Origin: Coriolopsis trogii
Lineage: Eukaryota > Basidiomycota > Agaricomycetes > Polyporales > Polyporaceae
Length of the DNA stretch: 64,000 bases
Direction of reading: 5' to 3'
Assembly: GCA_020543525.1 (NCBI GenBank)
Contig: JAHYIO010000001.1
Span: 3,844,001 to 3,908,000 of the forward strand
Below are positions 44,159 through 56,929 of the stretch, piece after piece (positions within the stretch are counted from its first letter, which is position 1; each line of letters opens with the position of its first letter). Under the pieces are notes generated by a model. The model ran no database searches. It had not been told where the DNA came from and saw only the letters and a list, made by a program, of their open reading frames with translations. The translations under genes were made by a program, and so were the position numbers.

Positions 44159-47100
44159 CTATGCAGGCGGCTTGCTATCCTTTTGCGCTGCAAATCAGGT
44201 CGGTGAGGAAGTAGAGGGAGGCATAGAAATGGTGGCAGACATACCCATGGTAATCCTGTCACCCAACGACAGCGCGATACCCTGCGTTTTGCTCCGTATC
44301 CGTACATGTCCAGTGATAGTTCCCCCTTCCGTCCGCTCTACGCTCAGGTTCGCGAGAGCATCCTCCCCTGTGGAGACGATGAGCCTTAAGAGGATAGAGA
44401 GAGATACGACGACGGGCTTACCGAACAGACTCCTAGCATACATGTTGGCTGACAGGAAGTCGCAGTCGCCAGATAGCGCGCCCTCCGGTGTGAGACACGA
44501 CATATTCGTCGCTTTCATCACATGCTGGAGGTACTCCCTCGGGTCACTGTCATGCTTGTCAGCATTCGACAATGTCGAGACACAAGGAGCACTCACGAGA
44601 TCGTGGTCGTGACGTTCACCCGATTCTCCCACTCAAACTCCGTCCACATGCTCCGGAACTAAGCTCGAAAACGTCAGTCACTTCATATTGCACAAATGGC
44701 TGAATAGGACTTGCCTGCTGCTCCGTGCAATATGCAGGCTTGATGTAGTCCATGATGTCGATATGGATATCGTTCAAGATAACGCATTGCTCCGCCAATC
44801 CAGGACCCTCCCAGAGAATGCTACCGAAGATGACACCGGTCTCAGTCGACGACACCTTGATCGTCGCCTTGATGCTCTGGAAGCTGTGAGGCGCGATCGT
44901 GTATATTGAGGGTCGCTCTACGAGCTTTAGATCACCCAGGGTGGCGAAGTCGAGGCACAGATTCTGCAGAGTGTCTGCAGTCTGATTGACGAGCAGGACA
45001 TCGAGGCTGATGTCGAAGCCGTGAACCTTGACGTACGCCTCCGCGTAGATGGGGTCGGAAAAGCCTGTCAGCTGTGATATACGGCTCAAGTTCGAAATGA
45101 AGTCCTCCGTAATCTCCCCAGCGCCAGTCGCGCGGTTGACGTCTTCGTAGTCCTGCTCACAGACTCAGCCGAGGTAACAATCACACAGACTATACCACTC
45201 ACGTCGATAACATCGTCGGCAGCCTTCTTCGAGAATTGACGGAAGGTGAGCAAGTCATCAACTTGGACGATGGCGGCCTTAGCCTGTTCCAGAGCCTTCT
45301 TCTCAGCAGCCTTCTTTTCTTGCGCAGCGACCATCTTCGAGTACGCTGCCCTAGTGTTCTTTAAGAAGATCTCGTGGACGGCGGGAGCCGCCTCAAGCTC
45401 GCTGAGGGTCTGGATGCAGTTCATGATGCGTTCTGTCGAATCCTCGTCGATGGGCACAGTGACGAACTTCGACTGGCCGACACGGATGACTGATGCCATG
45501 ATGAGCATAGCCTATATACGAGTGACGCTGAGATGACTTCTGTAAAACAAAGTGAAAGACGGATGACACCAACCTCGGCCCGCAGCGCATTGCACTTGCG
45601 TTTGTCGCTCGAGAGCTCCGAGTACCGAAGGACAAGCTTCGTCAATGATGCAGATAGGACGGAGCCAGTGAAGAAGTCGCCACCAAGGATCAAAGCTAGA
45701 GGAAGTCAAGACCTGTCAGCGAATGTACATACACTCTGCGTGAGCCGACATACCTCTCAGTGGGGGTTTCGCAGCAGCTTTGATAGCCTCCAAACGTGCA
45801 CTCGAAACGCTCGTGAACGCAGTCTCCGTCGCGTACGTCCCGTCCGCCAACAGCTTGGGCTTCGTCGTCTCCGTCTTCGCCTCGTCCTTCTTCTCCTCCC
45901 CCTCCTCCGCGCCCGCTTCCTCGAGCAGTCGCTGCTCCGACGCAAGGATGGGGATTTCCCCTAGTACCTTCCGCAACTCACGGAAGATCTCCTGGATCTC
46001 CTGCACGTCCTCCGTGTACTCGCCTAGGATCCAGAGCACGCCCCGGTACACCTTGCCTGACTTTATCTCCGGGAGCGTCTGGGTCAACTTCTCGCAGATC
46101 GTCCTCCTCAACTGCGGGAACTTCTCCACCACCTCGCGCACGAAGGCGACGACATCCAGGGCTGACGGGTTGTTCGTGTCTCCGAGGAAGTCCATGAGCG
46201 CGTGCACGACGCTGGCTGCGACCTCGGAGAACTTAACGGCGCAGACGTGGATGGACTGAATGAGCAGTTGCCTGTACTCCGGGGCCTTCTCAAACTCTTG
46301 GTCTTGCGTCTTCTGCAGCTGCTTCTTGAAGAACATGACAACATCCTCCACATTCCGGCTTGATGTAAGGCTGAGGACGATGTTAATCGCTTTCCGGCGA
46401 ACTTCCAGGTCAGCACTGCGGTAGTAGTATGTGTCAGTAGATGAACTGCCATTGCAATGATAGTGGACGAATTGTACCTGGTAAGGATCTGCAAGATATC
46501 CGTGATGAGAGGGTCCAAGACATGCCCGTGCTTGGAACGGAGAGCGTCGAGGCGGTCAAGGACGATGAGCTTCGCATTGTTGTCGGACTCCCTCTGAACC
46601 AAGCTGATGTAGCAAGACGCAGCAGCTGAGTAGCATACAGTGAGCGGCGATTCCGACCCTCAACGCACTCCCCTCGTACGCACCCTTCACGGCAGCCGGG
46701 TTCTGCGTCAATGACACGAGAGTTGTGGCAGCCTCGTATTTGACCGCATGGGACGGCGCGTTGAGTAGCTCAGAGATGAGGAGGATATACCGGGCCTAGC
46801 ACCAATCAACAGGACGTCCAAGTGGAAGAGTCTTCATTCCAACTCACCCTGTGCGTCGTCTCCTGCTTGCAATCTAGCCTAATCACCTCGATGATGCTCA
46901 TCTGCAGCAGCTCGTCCATGCCCAGAATCTGGTCGAACACTTGCAGGATGTACTCTACAGCCTTCGGCATAGCGCACTGCGAGAGGAAGACGAACGCATT
47001 CCGCTTGCACGTCGCGTCCGACTCGGCGGCCAGGAACGTCTGGATGAGCTCGGGGGCATCGGGGATGAGGTGCTCGAACTCGCGGTAGATGGAATACACG

Positions 47101-47745
47101 GCGAATACGGCGTTCTTGCGCACGTACGAGTGTCGGTGCTCGAGACAAGCGCGACATGTCGGGATCAGCGGCTCGAGCAGCTCTTGGTCTTTGGAGATCT
47201 TCTGAAGGAATCGGAGAGTCGCGCCACGGATGTACTCGTTCGGGTGTTGCTAGGTGTTGCGAGGTTGGGAGGAGTAATGTGACGCATGTCAGATATGGTA
47301 CTCACAAGGTCATTTCGGATAGCATTACTTCATGAATGGTAAATTCGGAAGCCAACACAAACAGCTATATGCGCACTCACACAACAAGAATCATCTCCTG
47401 CTTTAGCTTTCCGTTGTCATCGTACTTCGGGCACACCTCCCAGTAGAAGTGCAGCAGCTTCTTGAGCTGCTTGTTTCGTGAGGGCATAACATATTGGATG
47501 ATCGGCATCAAGAGTTGGGGCTTTATCGAGCGTGTGCGTAGTGCAGTTAATACTATCCTATCTCATCTACCAGCAGCACGCACCTGAGGGTTGCCATTGA
47601 TAGTAGAGACAATGATCTTGCGCAACGTGTCAAACTTGACATCGTCTGAGCCCTTTTGCAGCGCGGTGCGGAGTTCCTGGGTGGTGGGAGTCTCCGTGGC
47701 ATCCTCAAAGACCAAAGTATAGCAGGAAGCCTCAGCCGACGCCAT
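44159..47745 (-). CDS. SEC26: Coatomer subunit beta (beta-COP)
   Basis: A COPI coat component for Golgi-to-ER and intra-Golgi vesicles. ATG 47745 starts [15 protein letters not shown]; the N-terminal HEAT-like adaptin part includes [55 protein letters not shown] and [17 protein letters not shown] middle segment reads [20 protein letters not shown] and [18 protein letters not shown]. The C-terminal coatomer-beta domain has [31 protein letters not shown]-type [15 protein letters not shown], and ends [15 protein letters not shown] after the last intron, stop 44159-44161. About ten small introns. Its promoter side carries a MITE at 47870-48271. It lies head-to-tail with the permease gene, 206 bp apart. 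Confidence 0.95.
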
Positions 47746-47869
47746 GATGATATCGGGTGAAAGGGTAGATGGAGGGCAGAACGGGGACGGTCGACACCGC
47801 CGTGGAGGCAGAGAGACAAGTTACTATATTCGGCAAGCATACATGCTGGCCACGACGTTGGCACTGGTA

Positions 47870-48271
47870 AGGTAGGCCCAGCACAAACACGTCAACGTCA
47901 CGTGATCATCTCTGTCACGGCGGACTGCATTTGGCGGGGAGCCAACGTTGCAAATGGAACTACATTGTACAGACTCTACACTTTGACAAACAAAGACGAA
48001 CATTCTGTTGTCATAGCATCTCCTCACAATTTGTTCGTTCTTGATTGTGGCAAAAGTGCTTGGGGCCTAAGCCTATTCAAAAGTTCTGGTTTCAGTAATC
48101 ATTATGAAATGCTACCGGTATTCTCCTATGCCCATATATCTTGATTACATAGCATAAGCTCTACTTATCTGGCGCATAACTGATCTCATTAGGACTTATC
48201 CTCCAGCTCACGTGATGTGTCACAGAATCATAACGCATCACGACGTGGACGTGTTTGTGCTGGGCCTACCT
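47870..48271. mobile_element. 402-bp MITE upstream of SEC26
   Basis: Ends are inverted copies: AGGTAGGCCCAGCACAAACA at 47870 and the reverse complement ending at 48271, continuing with one mismatch through ACGTCAACGTC. A TA dinucleotide flanks both ends (47868-47869, 48272-48273), as for Tc1/mariner-derived MITEs. The interior is AT-rich and noncoding; an 80-codon frame inside has no meaning. Confidence 0.85.
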
Positions 48272-49353
48272 TACGCGCGCTCGACGATATCATGACCGTG
48301 ACACTGGCTTTCGACGAGATACAACAAACCCCACTGCAAAAATCCATTTTTCTCAGAGCGTGACGTTGTCAGAGCCATCTACGATGATCATATAGTGAAG
48401 GGTATGGCGCACAGAGAGAGAGCATGCGAAGAAATGCGAGCTCCTCAGCCCGGTCGTTTTGTCTAAAGAGCCATGATCTAGCAACGCCATCAATCACTCT
48501 GCAATGAACTCAAACAGAGCCATCGCTCACCTGGGTCGTTGACACGGCCGCTCCCTGACATGGTGATGAAAGAGTTCGAAGTACACCTTCGAGCGCTTTT
48601 GTCACAAATAATGCATCAGTCTCAACCTGTCTCCGCGCACAGGTGATGTAGACACTAGTACGTTTTGGCCCAAAGGTCACTTATGGAGTTACGCGCGCTA
48701 GGAGGAGACAGCAATGCTGAATGCAATTTGATCATCGGTACACCGCAGGAGACAACAGCCCCAAAGCACTCAGCGGTGCGGAGATATAAACAACGTACTA
48801 TCTGAGTCTGCAAAGGCGTTCATCAGTGTACGGCATAGAAGCGGTCAAGACTCACTACAAGTGCCGATAGGGAAACCACAGACGAGGGCATCTTCGAGTA
48901 CCTGATCCAATCTCCGTCTGCCAACCGCATCCGCACCTTGTCCGAGACCGTTGGTCTCAGCTCACGTAAGCTTCGAACTCGATCGGGATGGGATGCGAGG
49001 GATGTGAGATGGTCACCGCGGCAACGCCCACATCTCTGCCAAAAAGCTCTGATTACTGGAATGATGAGCCATACAAGGATGGGTAACCTGCCGGGCAGAT
49101 GACCGAGGCCTGAATCAGCATCCAACACCGGCCAAGGATGATTGCGTTCACTTACAAAAACCATTCGAGCCCGCAAGATGAGTATACGGATGAGAGATGA
49201 ATATACGGATGAGGATAGCAGATATTCGAGAGAATGAGAGTGGCGCAGTTGGTAGAGGTACAGCAGCGTACATTCCATATGCATCAGGAATGACAGACGC
49301 TCACAAGCGATTCCAGCACAAACCGAGCAAGAAGTCCGAAAACAGAATACTCC
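48272..49353. other. Gene-free flank, right part is duplicated downstream
   Basis: From about 48818 to 49340 the sequence resembles 51359-51930, the 3' flank of the second membrane-protein copy, so it belongs to a segmental duplication. No coding frame is shared by the two copies. Confidence 0.5.
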
Positions 49354-50744
49354 TCAGATCGCGTGCCCCCACTCGCTCTGGCTCCCAACAGTTTCCGCAT
49401 CCTCAGTAGCAGTGGAGAGACGCGTCAGGTTCCCTCCGTTCCACGCTGACGGCGCCAGGGTCGCGGGTGGCGTAGCAGACGCCAGCGCGACGAGGTCCGC
49501 AGGGGAGATCAGGATGGCACCACCAATTGTCGACGGTCGCGAATCGGGTGAAGGGTTGTGAAACTTGGACGGAATCCATGTCGTCAGGTGTGCTTCTGAC
49601 ATGTCGTCCTGCTCTGAATCAGCGTCATCTACGGACAATCGCGGGGTTAGCGGGAGGCGAGCAGAATGTCATTTGAGTGTCTTACCTCGACGTATAGGGC
49701 GTCGGCGCCGTCTCAAAAGGAAGACAACAATGACGATGATAAGGAGTAGTAGAAGAGCGCCGATGACACCTCCCGCGATTGGCCCGATATTTGGTCGGGC
49801 GGGCGAAGGCACGCTCCCACCATTGCCACTTCCAATTCCACTGCCGTTCCCGCCTGCGCTCCCGCTACCTCCGACAGCTCCTGAGGTGACGGACGCTGGC
49901 TTGGTGACGGTCCCAAGCCCGTTGTCCGTTGTTCCTGTAGCAGCGGCGGAGGATGACGGTGATGTATCACGCGCACTTGATGCTTCTGCAATTCCAGTAC
50001 TACTAGCCGCATTTACCACACCATTAGACATCATAGAAGCGCTGGCGGATGAGGAAAGGGGAGCTGAAGTGTCCGTAGAAGGCACAGGAACGGATTCATT
50101 TGAAGACCGGGGATTGTCAAGCGATGTCGGCGAGACCAAATAAGAGGACGTGGGAGGTAAACCACTTGGAGTAGTTGTAGGGCTATCCGTGGTAGTGGTA
50201 GTGGTAGTATGGGATGATACCGGCTGCTGGGGCGGAACGGGCGTTGCCGACGAATGCTGGGACGTGGTAGTTGTCTTCGCCTGCGACGGGGGTGGTTCCG
50301 CAGCGCGATCAGCCGGATCCACCAAGAAGTAGTCGAGCCAAAAGGTCTGGCCCTCCCCGCCGTTCGCGTTCTCAATGCGAACTTCGTGTTCGCCGGGGCC
50401 CAACCCGTTCTTGCTCATGAAGACAGTGTGTTGTTCGTCTCCTCGAGGCGGCTGTGCGGTGAACGTTGTCACGTATTGACCGTCGATGTAGTAAAGGCTG
50501 ACAGGATTGCCATCCGTGACGATCATGACCCCAATCACTTGTATACTGGACCCTAAACAAAGCCGCATCGCAAGCAGTTACCTCATGGAGGAACATGTCA
50601 AGGCTCACCAGTGAACTTCAATGACGCCGTTGCTTTTCCTTTCTTCGTCCCATGCCTCATTCCACCGGAAGCCTGCCCGTCTGCCTGAGGAAACCATGTT
50701 CCTGAGTATTGAACCCGCGGATCGGAATCTTCTACGCGTGACAT
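49354..50744 (-). CDS. Single-pass membrane protein, beta-sandwich-like head, Ser/Thr-rich stalk (copy A)
   Basis: ATG 50744 (MSRVEDSDPRVQYSGTWF) with an intron, then SSIQVIGVMIVTDGNPVSLY, YIDGQYVTTFTA, GLGPGEHEVRIENANG and TFWLDYFLVDP: a compact beta-rich head seen in many basidiomycete membrane proteins. A Ser/Thr/Pro-rich stalk of about 150 residues, probably O-glycosylated, precedes a Gly/Ser hinge and one membrane span (IAGGVIGALLLLLIIVIVVF) capped by RRRRRP. The cytosolic tail follows a further intron (ADSEQDDMSEAHLTTW) and ends SQSEWGHAI, stop 49354. No cleavable signal peptide is seen, usual for this group as I know it. A cell-surface sensor or wall-contact role is conjecture. A decayed tandem copy lies upstream at 51936-53200. 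Confidence 0.8.
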
Positions 50745-51935
50745 TCGCGCAGCGGCGCCAGCTGTAGAAAAGGAGCGGAAAGTCTGAAGGGGCAGAGGTT
50801 GGGGGGTGAAGGGAACTTACGCACACGAGGGTTTCACAACATGTGAATATAATGCGCCCAAAACAACAGTGTCCGTGATGGACGACGGGTGTTCATCAAA
50901 GAATGGGCGAACAAGTATGGAACGGTTGCGGATACGCCTGAAGACGTTCTCCGTGCTTGACTTCCTTCCTCGTATTAGACGCGTTCACGCACCTGGGCTC
51001 TGGCAAAGTCCTGTAGTGATCCTGTAGGTCGCATAGACTGCCCTTGCCTTCTCGCTTGCCTTCTCACTCGCACCCAAGGCGACCGATAGGGTATCGCATT
51101 CTTATTTGTCATCCATGTCAGTCAGGATGCTCATCATGATTCAGCGACGCGCGGCAGATGGATTGTATGACAGAACATATGTCCTGATCGGGGCTCGTTC
51201 AGAAGGTCTACAAGAGACAGGCAATGATACCACCGAGATGAGAGCATGTACACGAAACAGAAGTCAAGCGAACACCTAGCTGTGCAGCGGTAACACAACG
51301 TTCGAAGAAGAAGTCAATGATCGACTTCGCCCGAGACACGATCAGGCTGTGCAATAGCGTTCATCAGTATCCGGCGTAGCAACGGCCAACACTCACTATA
51401 AGTACCGAGAGAGGACAGCAAGCAGGGGCACCTTCGACCTCCAAATGCGAACGTCCTATCCGCCCACCATACCCACATCCGCATTCATCGGGTGCCGCCT
51501 CCAAGATGGCTGGTCAAAGCACGCAGGCACACCAAACTTCAGGGAAGGATGCGAGGTACGAAGCACGAAGAACGAAGCACGGTCGCCGTACAAACCCCGC
51601 ATCCCTGTCAACACGTTCTGATTACAAGATGGTAGAGACCGTACAAGGGTGGGTAACCTGCGGCCGAGAAGATGGCGGAGTCAGCGCCCAACATCCGCGA
51701 AGCACGACCTGCCACTCACATTATAAATAGAACCATAAAGAGATCAGCTCGCGCGAGCACTCGGCAAGCAAGATGAGGATATCGAAGGAGAACATGAAGA
51801 TGGAAGAGATGAACGAGCGTGGCGCAGTTGGTACAAGTACACGAGTGGACCGCTCAGAAATAGAGACCGCAACATGCTCATGACAGGCCGCAACGCGATG
51901 AAGAGCAGGTAAGAGATGGGGGAAGAGCACACTTG
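50745..51935. other. Spacer between tandem copies A and B
   Basis: 50745-51350 is the 5' flank of copy A with no gene seen; 51359-51930 repeats the 3' flank of copy A in diverged form. Confidence 0.45.
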
Positions 51936-53200
51936 TCAGAACGCATGTCCACACTCGCTCTGGCTCCCAACAGTCATCGCACCCTCGGTCATGGTAGAGA
52001 TACGTGCCGGGTTACGAGCATTCCAAGCCGAGGGTGCGATGGTGACCGGTGGTGGTGCGGCAGAGGCAAGTGTGACAAGGTCCGCCGGGGAAGATGGGAC
52101 TGATCCAGCGATGGTCGACGGGCGTGAGTCGGGCGCGGCGTTGTGAATCTTCGTCGGAGTCCACGTCGTCAGATGTGCTTCGGACATGTCGTCCCGCTCC
52201 GAAGCTGCGTCGTCTGTCAATCGCGTTGTCAGCAGAATAAGAGCGAAACGATGTTGACAGCTCTTACCTCGACGCGCAGCACGTCGACGTCGTCTCACGA
52301 GGAAGAAGACGATGACGATAATCAGGAGCAATAGCAGGCCGCCGATGACGCTGCCTATAATGGGCCCGATGTTCGGTCGAGCAGCAGCAGGCTGCGCGCT
52401 CCCCCCTCCATTTCCATCCCCACTGCCACCGCTACCGCTCCCGCCCGTAGCTCCCGGAGTAATGCTAACATGCGCTGGTTGCGCGGTCGTTCCAAGACCG
52501 TTGCCTGATGTTGCGGTGGACGCGGATGTATGGAACGAATCAGTTTGAAGTGAAGGCGATGCCGAAGCCGTTCCAGCAGACATGGATGCTTCTGCGGTTC
52601 CGGAAGTACTGGCACTGGTTGCACTACCGGGTAGCGTCGACCGGTCGGTTGACAAGTTTGGAAAGTCGTGGATGAGGCAAGCGAAGACTGCGAAGGGTCA
52701 GATTGGCCTGAAGACTGAAGAGGATCAGGAGACGATCGCGAAGACGATGAAGAGGACGAGGGAGGTACATGAGAGGTGGTTGTAGTTGCAGGACGAGTAG
52801 TCGTTGAAGTATGGGACTGTTCAGACTGCGGAGGCGGTTCAGACGTTGTTGACGTTGGCTTCGATTGATGTTTCGTGCTTGTCGTCGGAGGTGGCGGGGG
52901 CGGATCGGCAGGGCGCGTCTCTGGGTCGACCAAGAAGTAGTCGAGCCAAAAGATCTGACCATTCCCTCCGTTGAGGTTCTTGACCAGAAGCTCATGGCTG
53001 CCGGGGGACAACCCGCTCTTGCTCATGAACGGTACATTGTATGCATTTCCTCCCGACGGCTGTCCGGTGTATGTCGTGACGTACTGACCGTCGACGTAGT
53101 ACTGACTGACGACTTCTCGATGGCGGCTCGAGGGTCTTCCATATATCGTTTTCGTCCCGGGTCGTGCTGGCGGTGCAGTCCTGTATGCACGGGGGGATAA
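51936..53200 (-). pseudogene. Tandem paralogue B of the membrane protein, frameshifted
   Basis: The head (VSQYYVDGQYVTTYTG, GLSPGSHELLVKNLNGG, IFWLDYFLVDPE) and a Ser/Thr stalk are in one frame to about 52660; the rest (GTTAQPAHVSITPG, membrane span IIGSVIGGLLLLLIIVIVFF, RRRRRAARR, tail DDMSEAHLTTWTPTK, end SQSECGHAF at 51936) is in another. An indel in the Ser/Thr stalk near CCAAACTTGTCAACC explains this unless an unusual intron is used. The first exon that copy A has (EDSDPRVQYSGTWF) was not found upstream of 53200. Copy B is therefore probably a pseudogene. Confidence 0.65.
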
Positions 53201-53562
53201 CAGCAACTGTCATGGCTTACCGAGCAGATCTTGACGTCAAACGGGGACCATCCTCATCAAAGACCTGCTCCTGATAAGTAGAAGTCAGTCCTACTTCTAG
53301 GTACTAGTAGATCTTGGGCCATGCGCGTTGACACATCAATGTTCGGTTCCACTCCAGCACGAGCACGAGTACGTACCGATCAAGAATTATCATGCACCAG
53401 TGATTAATCAATCACGGCAAGGAGGGTCGAGGTTTTTTGACCTACAAATGCAATGAATAGCATGGACTCCTAGAACCACGAGCGGCGACAAGAAGCTCGA
53501 GCTGCAGCGCACATACTTATTATTATCCTCCTGGTACGGAAGCAGTTGACGACCGTGTGCGT
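53201..53562. other. Spacer
   Basis: No supported gene; expected position of the missing first exon of copy B. Confidence 0.3.
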
Positions 53563-54212
53563 TCACCGACGCCGGACGGACAAAGGGACAATGGTCCGTG
53601 GACTGTGAGACAACGCACGACAGAGTGAGGGCATGACCATCGTCATGCAGCTGGAGCCAGAGACCGCCCGAGGCAGCCTCCACGCTGTCGGAGCAGCTGG
53701 CAGTCGTGGCATCCGCCGGCTCGATTTCGAGCGAGCACGGACTCTGCCGAGGTAAGCCCGAGTGATATGGACGCACACCGTCCCGCCGGGTTCTGTCCTC
53801 GGCCATGAGTCGTACCGGTACCTCGCCCGCACGCGGTATGTGCCATAACGCATGTCGCGTGCACCAACGATTCCGTGGCCCAGAGCTCCTGGTTTGGCGT
53901 GTGGATGTGGATGTTCGCCATGGCAGTCCTTGCTCCCAAGGCACAGAAGCTCGCCATCGCGACTTCCAGTCGTGAATCGATCCGAAATTGAATATTTCTC
54001 GGGGTCTTGTGCACTGCGGGCGGTGTGCGAATGAGCGTGATAAACGGACGACAGAAGCTGGCTGATGAAATAGGCAGCTGCGAGAGATGAAATAAGAAAA
54101 CAGCTGAGATGCGAGGTGCGACCAGTCCGATGTTGTTGCGCGGGGAACGAAAGTGAGCAGTAACCGTGAATCGAGAAAAGTGCGTATGGATGAGCAGCCC
54201 ATAGCACTGCAA
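53563..54212 (-). CDS. Uncertain gene, frame not resolved
   Basis: Three overlapping minus-strand frames of 190-310 codons cover this stretch. The most protein-like parts are MASFCALGARTAMANIHIHT in one frame (about 53960-53900) and SLEIEPADATTASCSDSVEA with GGLWLQLHDDGHALTLSCV in another (about 53740-53600), which could be joined by an intron near 53860-53840. No family is recognised. This may be one small gene or GC-driven open frames only. Confidence 0.2.
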
Positions 54213-54466
54213 TTGCTAGTTGTACAAGATGCGATATGCAGGAACGCGCGGGTTCTCCTATATACAACGAGGCCAGATCCTGCCGCTCTCCTGCCAGACT
54301 CGCCGCGATTAGCATCGTACCATACATGTATGAATCGTCCTGTCAACAACGGACGAGCACTGAGCGAGATCCAATATTCCGACCGCGTCCCGAACGGTCA
54401 GCGCACGCTCTGACCCTCAAAGATCCGCCCGAGAGAACCGCGGCGAGGCACCCCCTCCCCTGCGGG

Positions 54467-56662
54467 CTAAGGAAGGTACTGCGGCGGCGACGCGTTTCCA
54501 TATCCGGAGGACAGGTGTGGCGCGTCGGAACGTGCGCTGGCATCGTCACTGCCACGATCGTCCACGGACGACTGAGGTGCGCTCGCCTCGACTCCGGGTG
54601 GTCCTTCGCTCGTGCTGGCCGCGTGGTGGGTACCGTCCTCGAGGGGATCCAAAGGCGGCGCTGACGGCACAAGCTCTTCCGGCACGGAGGGAAACTCGTC
54701 TACGAACTCCAGCGGAGGGGCACTGGGCACGACGATCACTTCGGCGTCTTGAGTATACTCGGCAAACGGTGGGGCGGATGGTGCCTCGAAGGGCGGCGAG
54801 CTTGGGTCCAGTGCTGGCTCCGTATTGGCAACGTCTTCCTCAAACTCGCTCGGGTATTCGTAGAACATCGGCCCGGTCAGAGGAACCTTGCTCGGAGGCG
54901 AAGGCAGCGTGAGCGGGGGATGTCGGAGAGCGTCTTCCGCGTAAGAAGGAACCTCCGAGTCCAAGTCTGAGTGTCGACGTCCCTCTCGATATGGTGAAGA
55001 AGCATGCAGCATGGAAGGCAGCGTGTCATGGGTCAACCCCGAGGACGATGAAGGACGGGCCAAGGGCAATCGGTCCCTGTCCATGTCGACATCCTCCTGC
55101 AGCTCGGGAGGCAGCGGCTCGAATCCATCGTCCTCGAGCACGGGGACAGAGGGTTGGACCTCCAGAGTTCCTTCAGGCACATCCGACGACAGCGGTCTGC
55201 CTGTCAGCTGAGGCGGAGCGCTCGCGAGCCTGGCCATTTGAGCGAGAACGGCCTTATCGTCCGTGGCGACGTGGGCAGAATCGACTGGGGGTTCATATGG
55301 AAGTGGAGTGGGTGAACGTGACGGTGTCTGGGTAGCGGAGCATGGAGGAGGTGGCTCGGAGGAATTAGATGCGCGAGAAAGGCGACGTTGCAGCGTCTCG
55401 TGATGTGAATGTCTGCGGGAACGATGATAAAGGGAGCTTGAACTGTGGATATATGCAGGGGGGTGAGACGATGGAGGGTGTGGAACATCATCAGCTTCCG
55501 GTCGTTCCTCGCGTGACACAACACTGGAGGACCGCGAACGCATCCCTGTCCCGCTTCCTCCATGTCTCGAATGCGCGCGTGAAGAGTAAGACACATGCTG
55601 GTGGTCGCTTGTCGCAGTGCGAGCAAGCGACACAGCCGACGACGACGCGTGGGTAACTTGCCTGTCATCGAGAAGGCTCGTCTCCGAGTTCTTCGCTCCG
55701 ACCATCGTCAGGCGTTTGCGACGTCGTCGTGCAGATTGACGAACGTGAGCCATCCATTTGGCTGATGCACGCGCCCACTTGCGCTGTTGTGAACGGGCGC
55801 GTTTCACTTCCTCGCTCTCGTCGCCGTCAGGATATCGGTCGGAGGCAGTCTTCTCAGCATCAACATCCGTATCCTTCCGCCGCCTTCTACGCCATAGGAC
55901 GATACCAATCATGAAGAAGACGAGGGTGCAGGCGAGGGATAGGGAGAGGCCGAGTATCATGCCGGTCATGTTGTCACCGCCGTGGTTTTTCCCCCATCCG
56001 TTGGGGAGAGAGGGGGTGATGGAGGTCGAAGAGACGGCGGCGGACTCGACGCCTGTAGGCGGTGTTACATCGTCTTGAACGGGGAGGTCCGTCTCGGCGG
56101 CGTCCATACACTGCGAGATCTAGGAGGTGTCACGCGAGGGAAAGATAGGATAGACTGTCGTACGTACTGCACAAGCTTTAGACCCGTATAACTCCCAAGA
56201 ATCCGCCTTTCGCCACCGCCCGTCAGGAAACTGTTCAAACTTGTCGGCGATGTTGTTACTGGATTGCGCGCGTTTCCTGCGCGGTAGTGCTGACTGATCG
56301 GAGACGGACTGGGTAGACGCGGATTGGGAGGAAGAGGGCTCGGGTGATTGGCAAGGGTCCCAAGAGAAAAGGGAGGGATCTTGGGAGGGGGGATGCTGAG
56401 AGGCGGGGCGAGCGTGGAGGCGCGGGCAGAGAAAGTCTGGAGGGATGTCAGACTCGAGTGGCCGTCCGGCGACGGGGGAGGAGCCTGCGACTGTAACCAA
56501 GAGCGCCAGGAGCCCGGAGGAAGGATCTGGACGTGGCTTGGGGGACGGATTGTGCTTGGTCGGACGGCGGAGAGGTCGCTTGGACGAGCGAGGCGGGGGG
56601 CGGGAGGATGATTGAGGAGCAGAGCCAAGGGGCGGGACTATGATAGGCTTGGGCTGTTGCAT
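54467..56662 (-). CDS. Single-pass membrane protein with PPxY and PSAP motifs (possible ubiquitin-ligase/ESCRT adaptor)
   Basis: ATG 56662 (MQQPKPIIVPPLG); a 48-nt intron at 56167-56120 joins an N-terminal exon to the 546-codon main exon. Residues about 45-62 (SSGLLALLVTVAGSSPVAG) are hydrophobic, a possible signal peptide. A short domain has KFEQFPDGRWRKADSWELYG; the membrane span is MILGLSLSLACTLVFFMIG, followed by RRRRR. The cytosolic tail is long and disordered with two PPxY motifs (HPPAYIH, and SPPQYLP at the very C-terminus) and three PSAP motifs (EAPSAPPF, VPSAPPLEF, VPSAPPLDP). PPxY binds WW domains of Rsp5/Nedd4 ligases, and P(S/T)AP binds the ESCRT-I UEV domain, so a sorting adaptor for vacuolar degradation is inferred. 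Family not otherwise recognised. Confidence 0.75.
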
Positions 56663-56929
56663 GGCATTGTATGGGGCGGGAGGTATAGGACGATAGCGAC
56701 GCCAAGCAGACCGTCGGCGAGAGTGCCAAGCTGGGGTGGGGAGAGGGGCGGGGAGGGATGGGAGAGCAAGCAAGCTTGGCGGGAGGAGAGCGGAGGGGTA
56801 ACCGCAGGGTAAGCGACGAAAAGGGATTGTCAGGCAAACACCCCTTGCCACCGACTTATCCATTATATATCGCCCTATCATTAGCCAAACGCACACAACA
56901 TTAATATCCTGCTATAAATAGACACCCAA

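Noticed and set aside
47902..48144. 80-codon open frame
   Set aside because: It lies entirely inside the MITE and has no protein-like composition.
49238..49290. tRNA-like string GTGGCGCAGTTGGTAGAGG
   Set aside because: It resembles a D-arm, but no anticodon arm, T-loop (GGTTCGA) or acceptor pairing follows; the same position in the duplicated flank (about 51808) has drifted.
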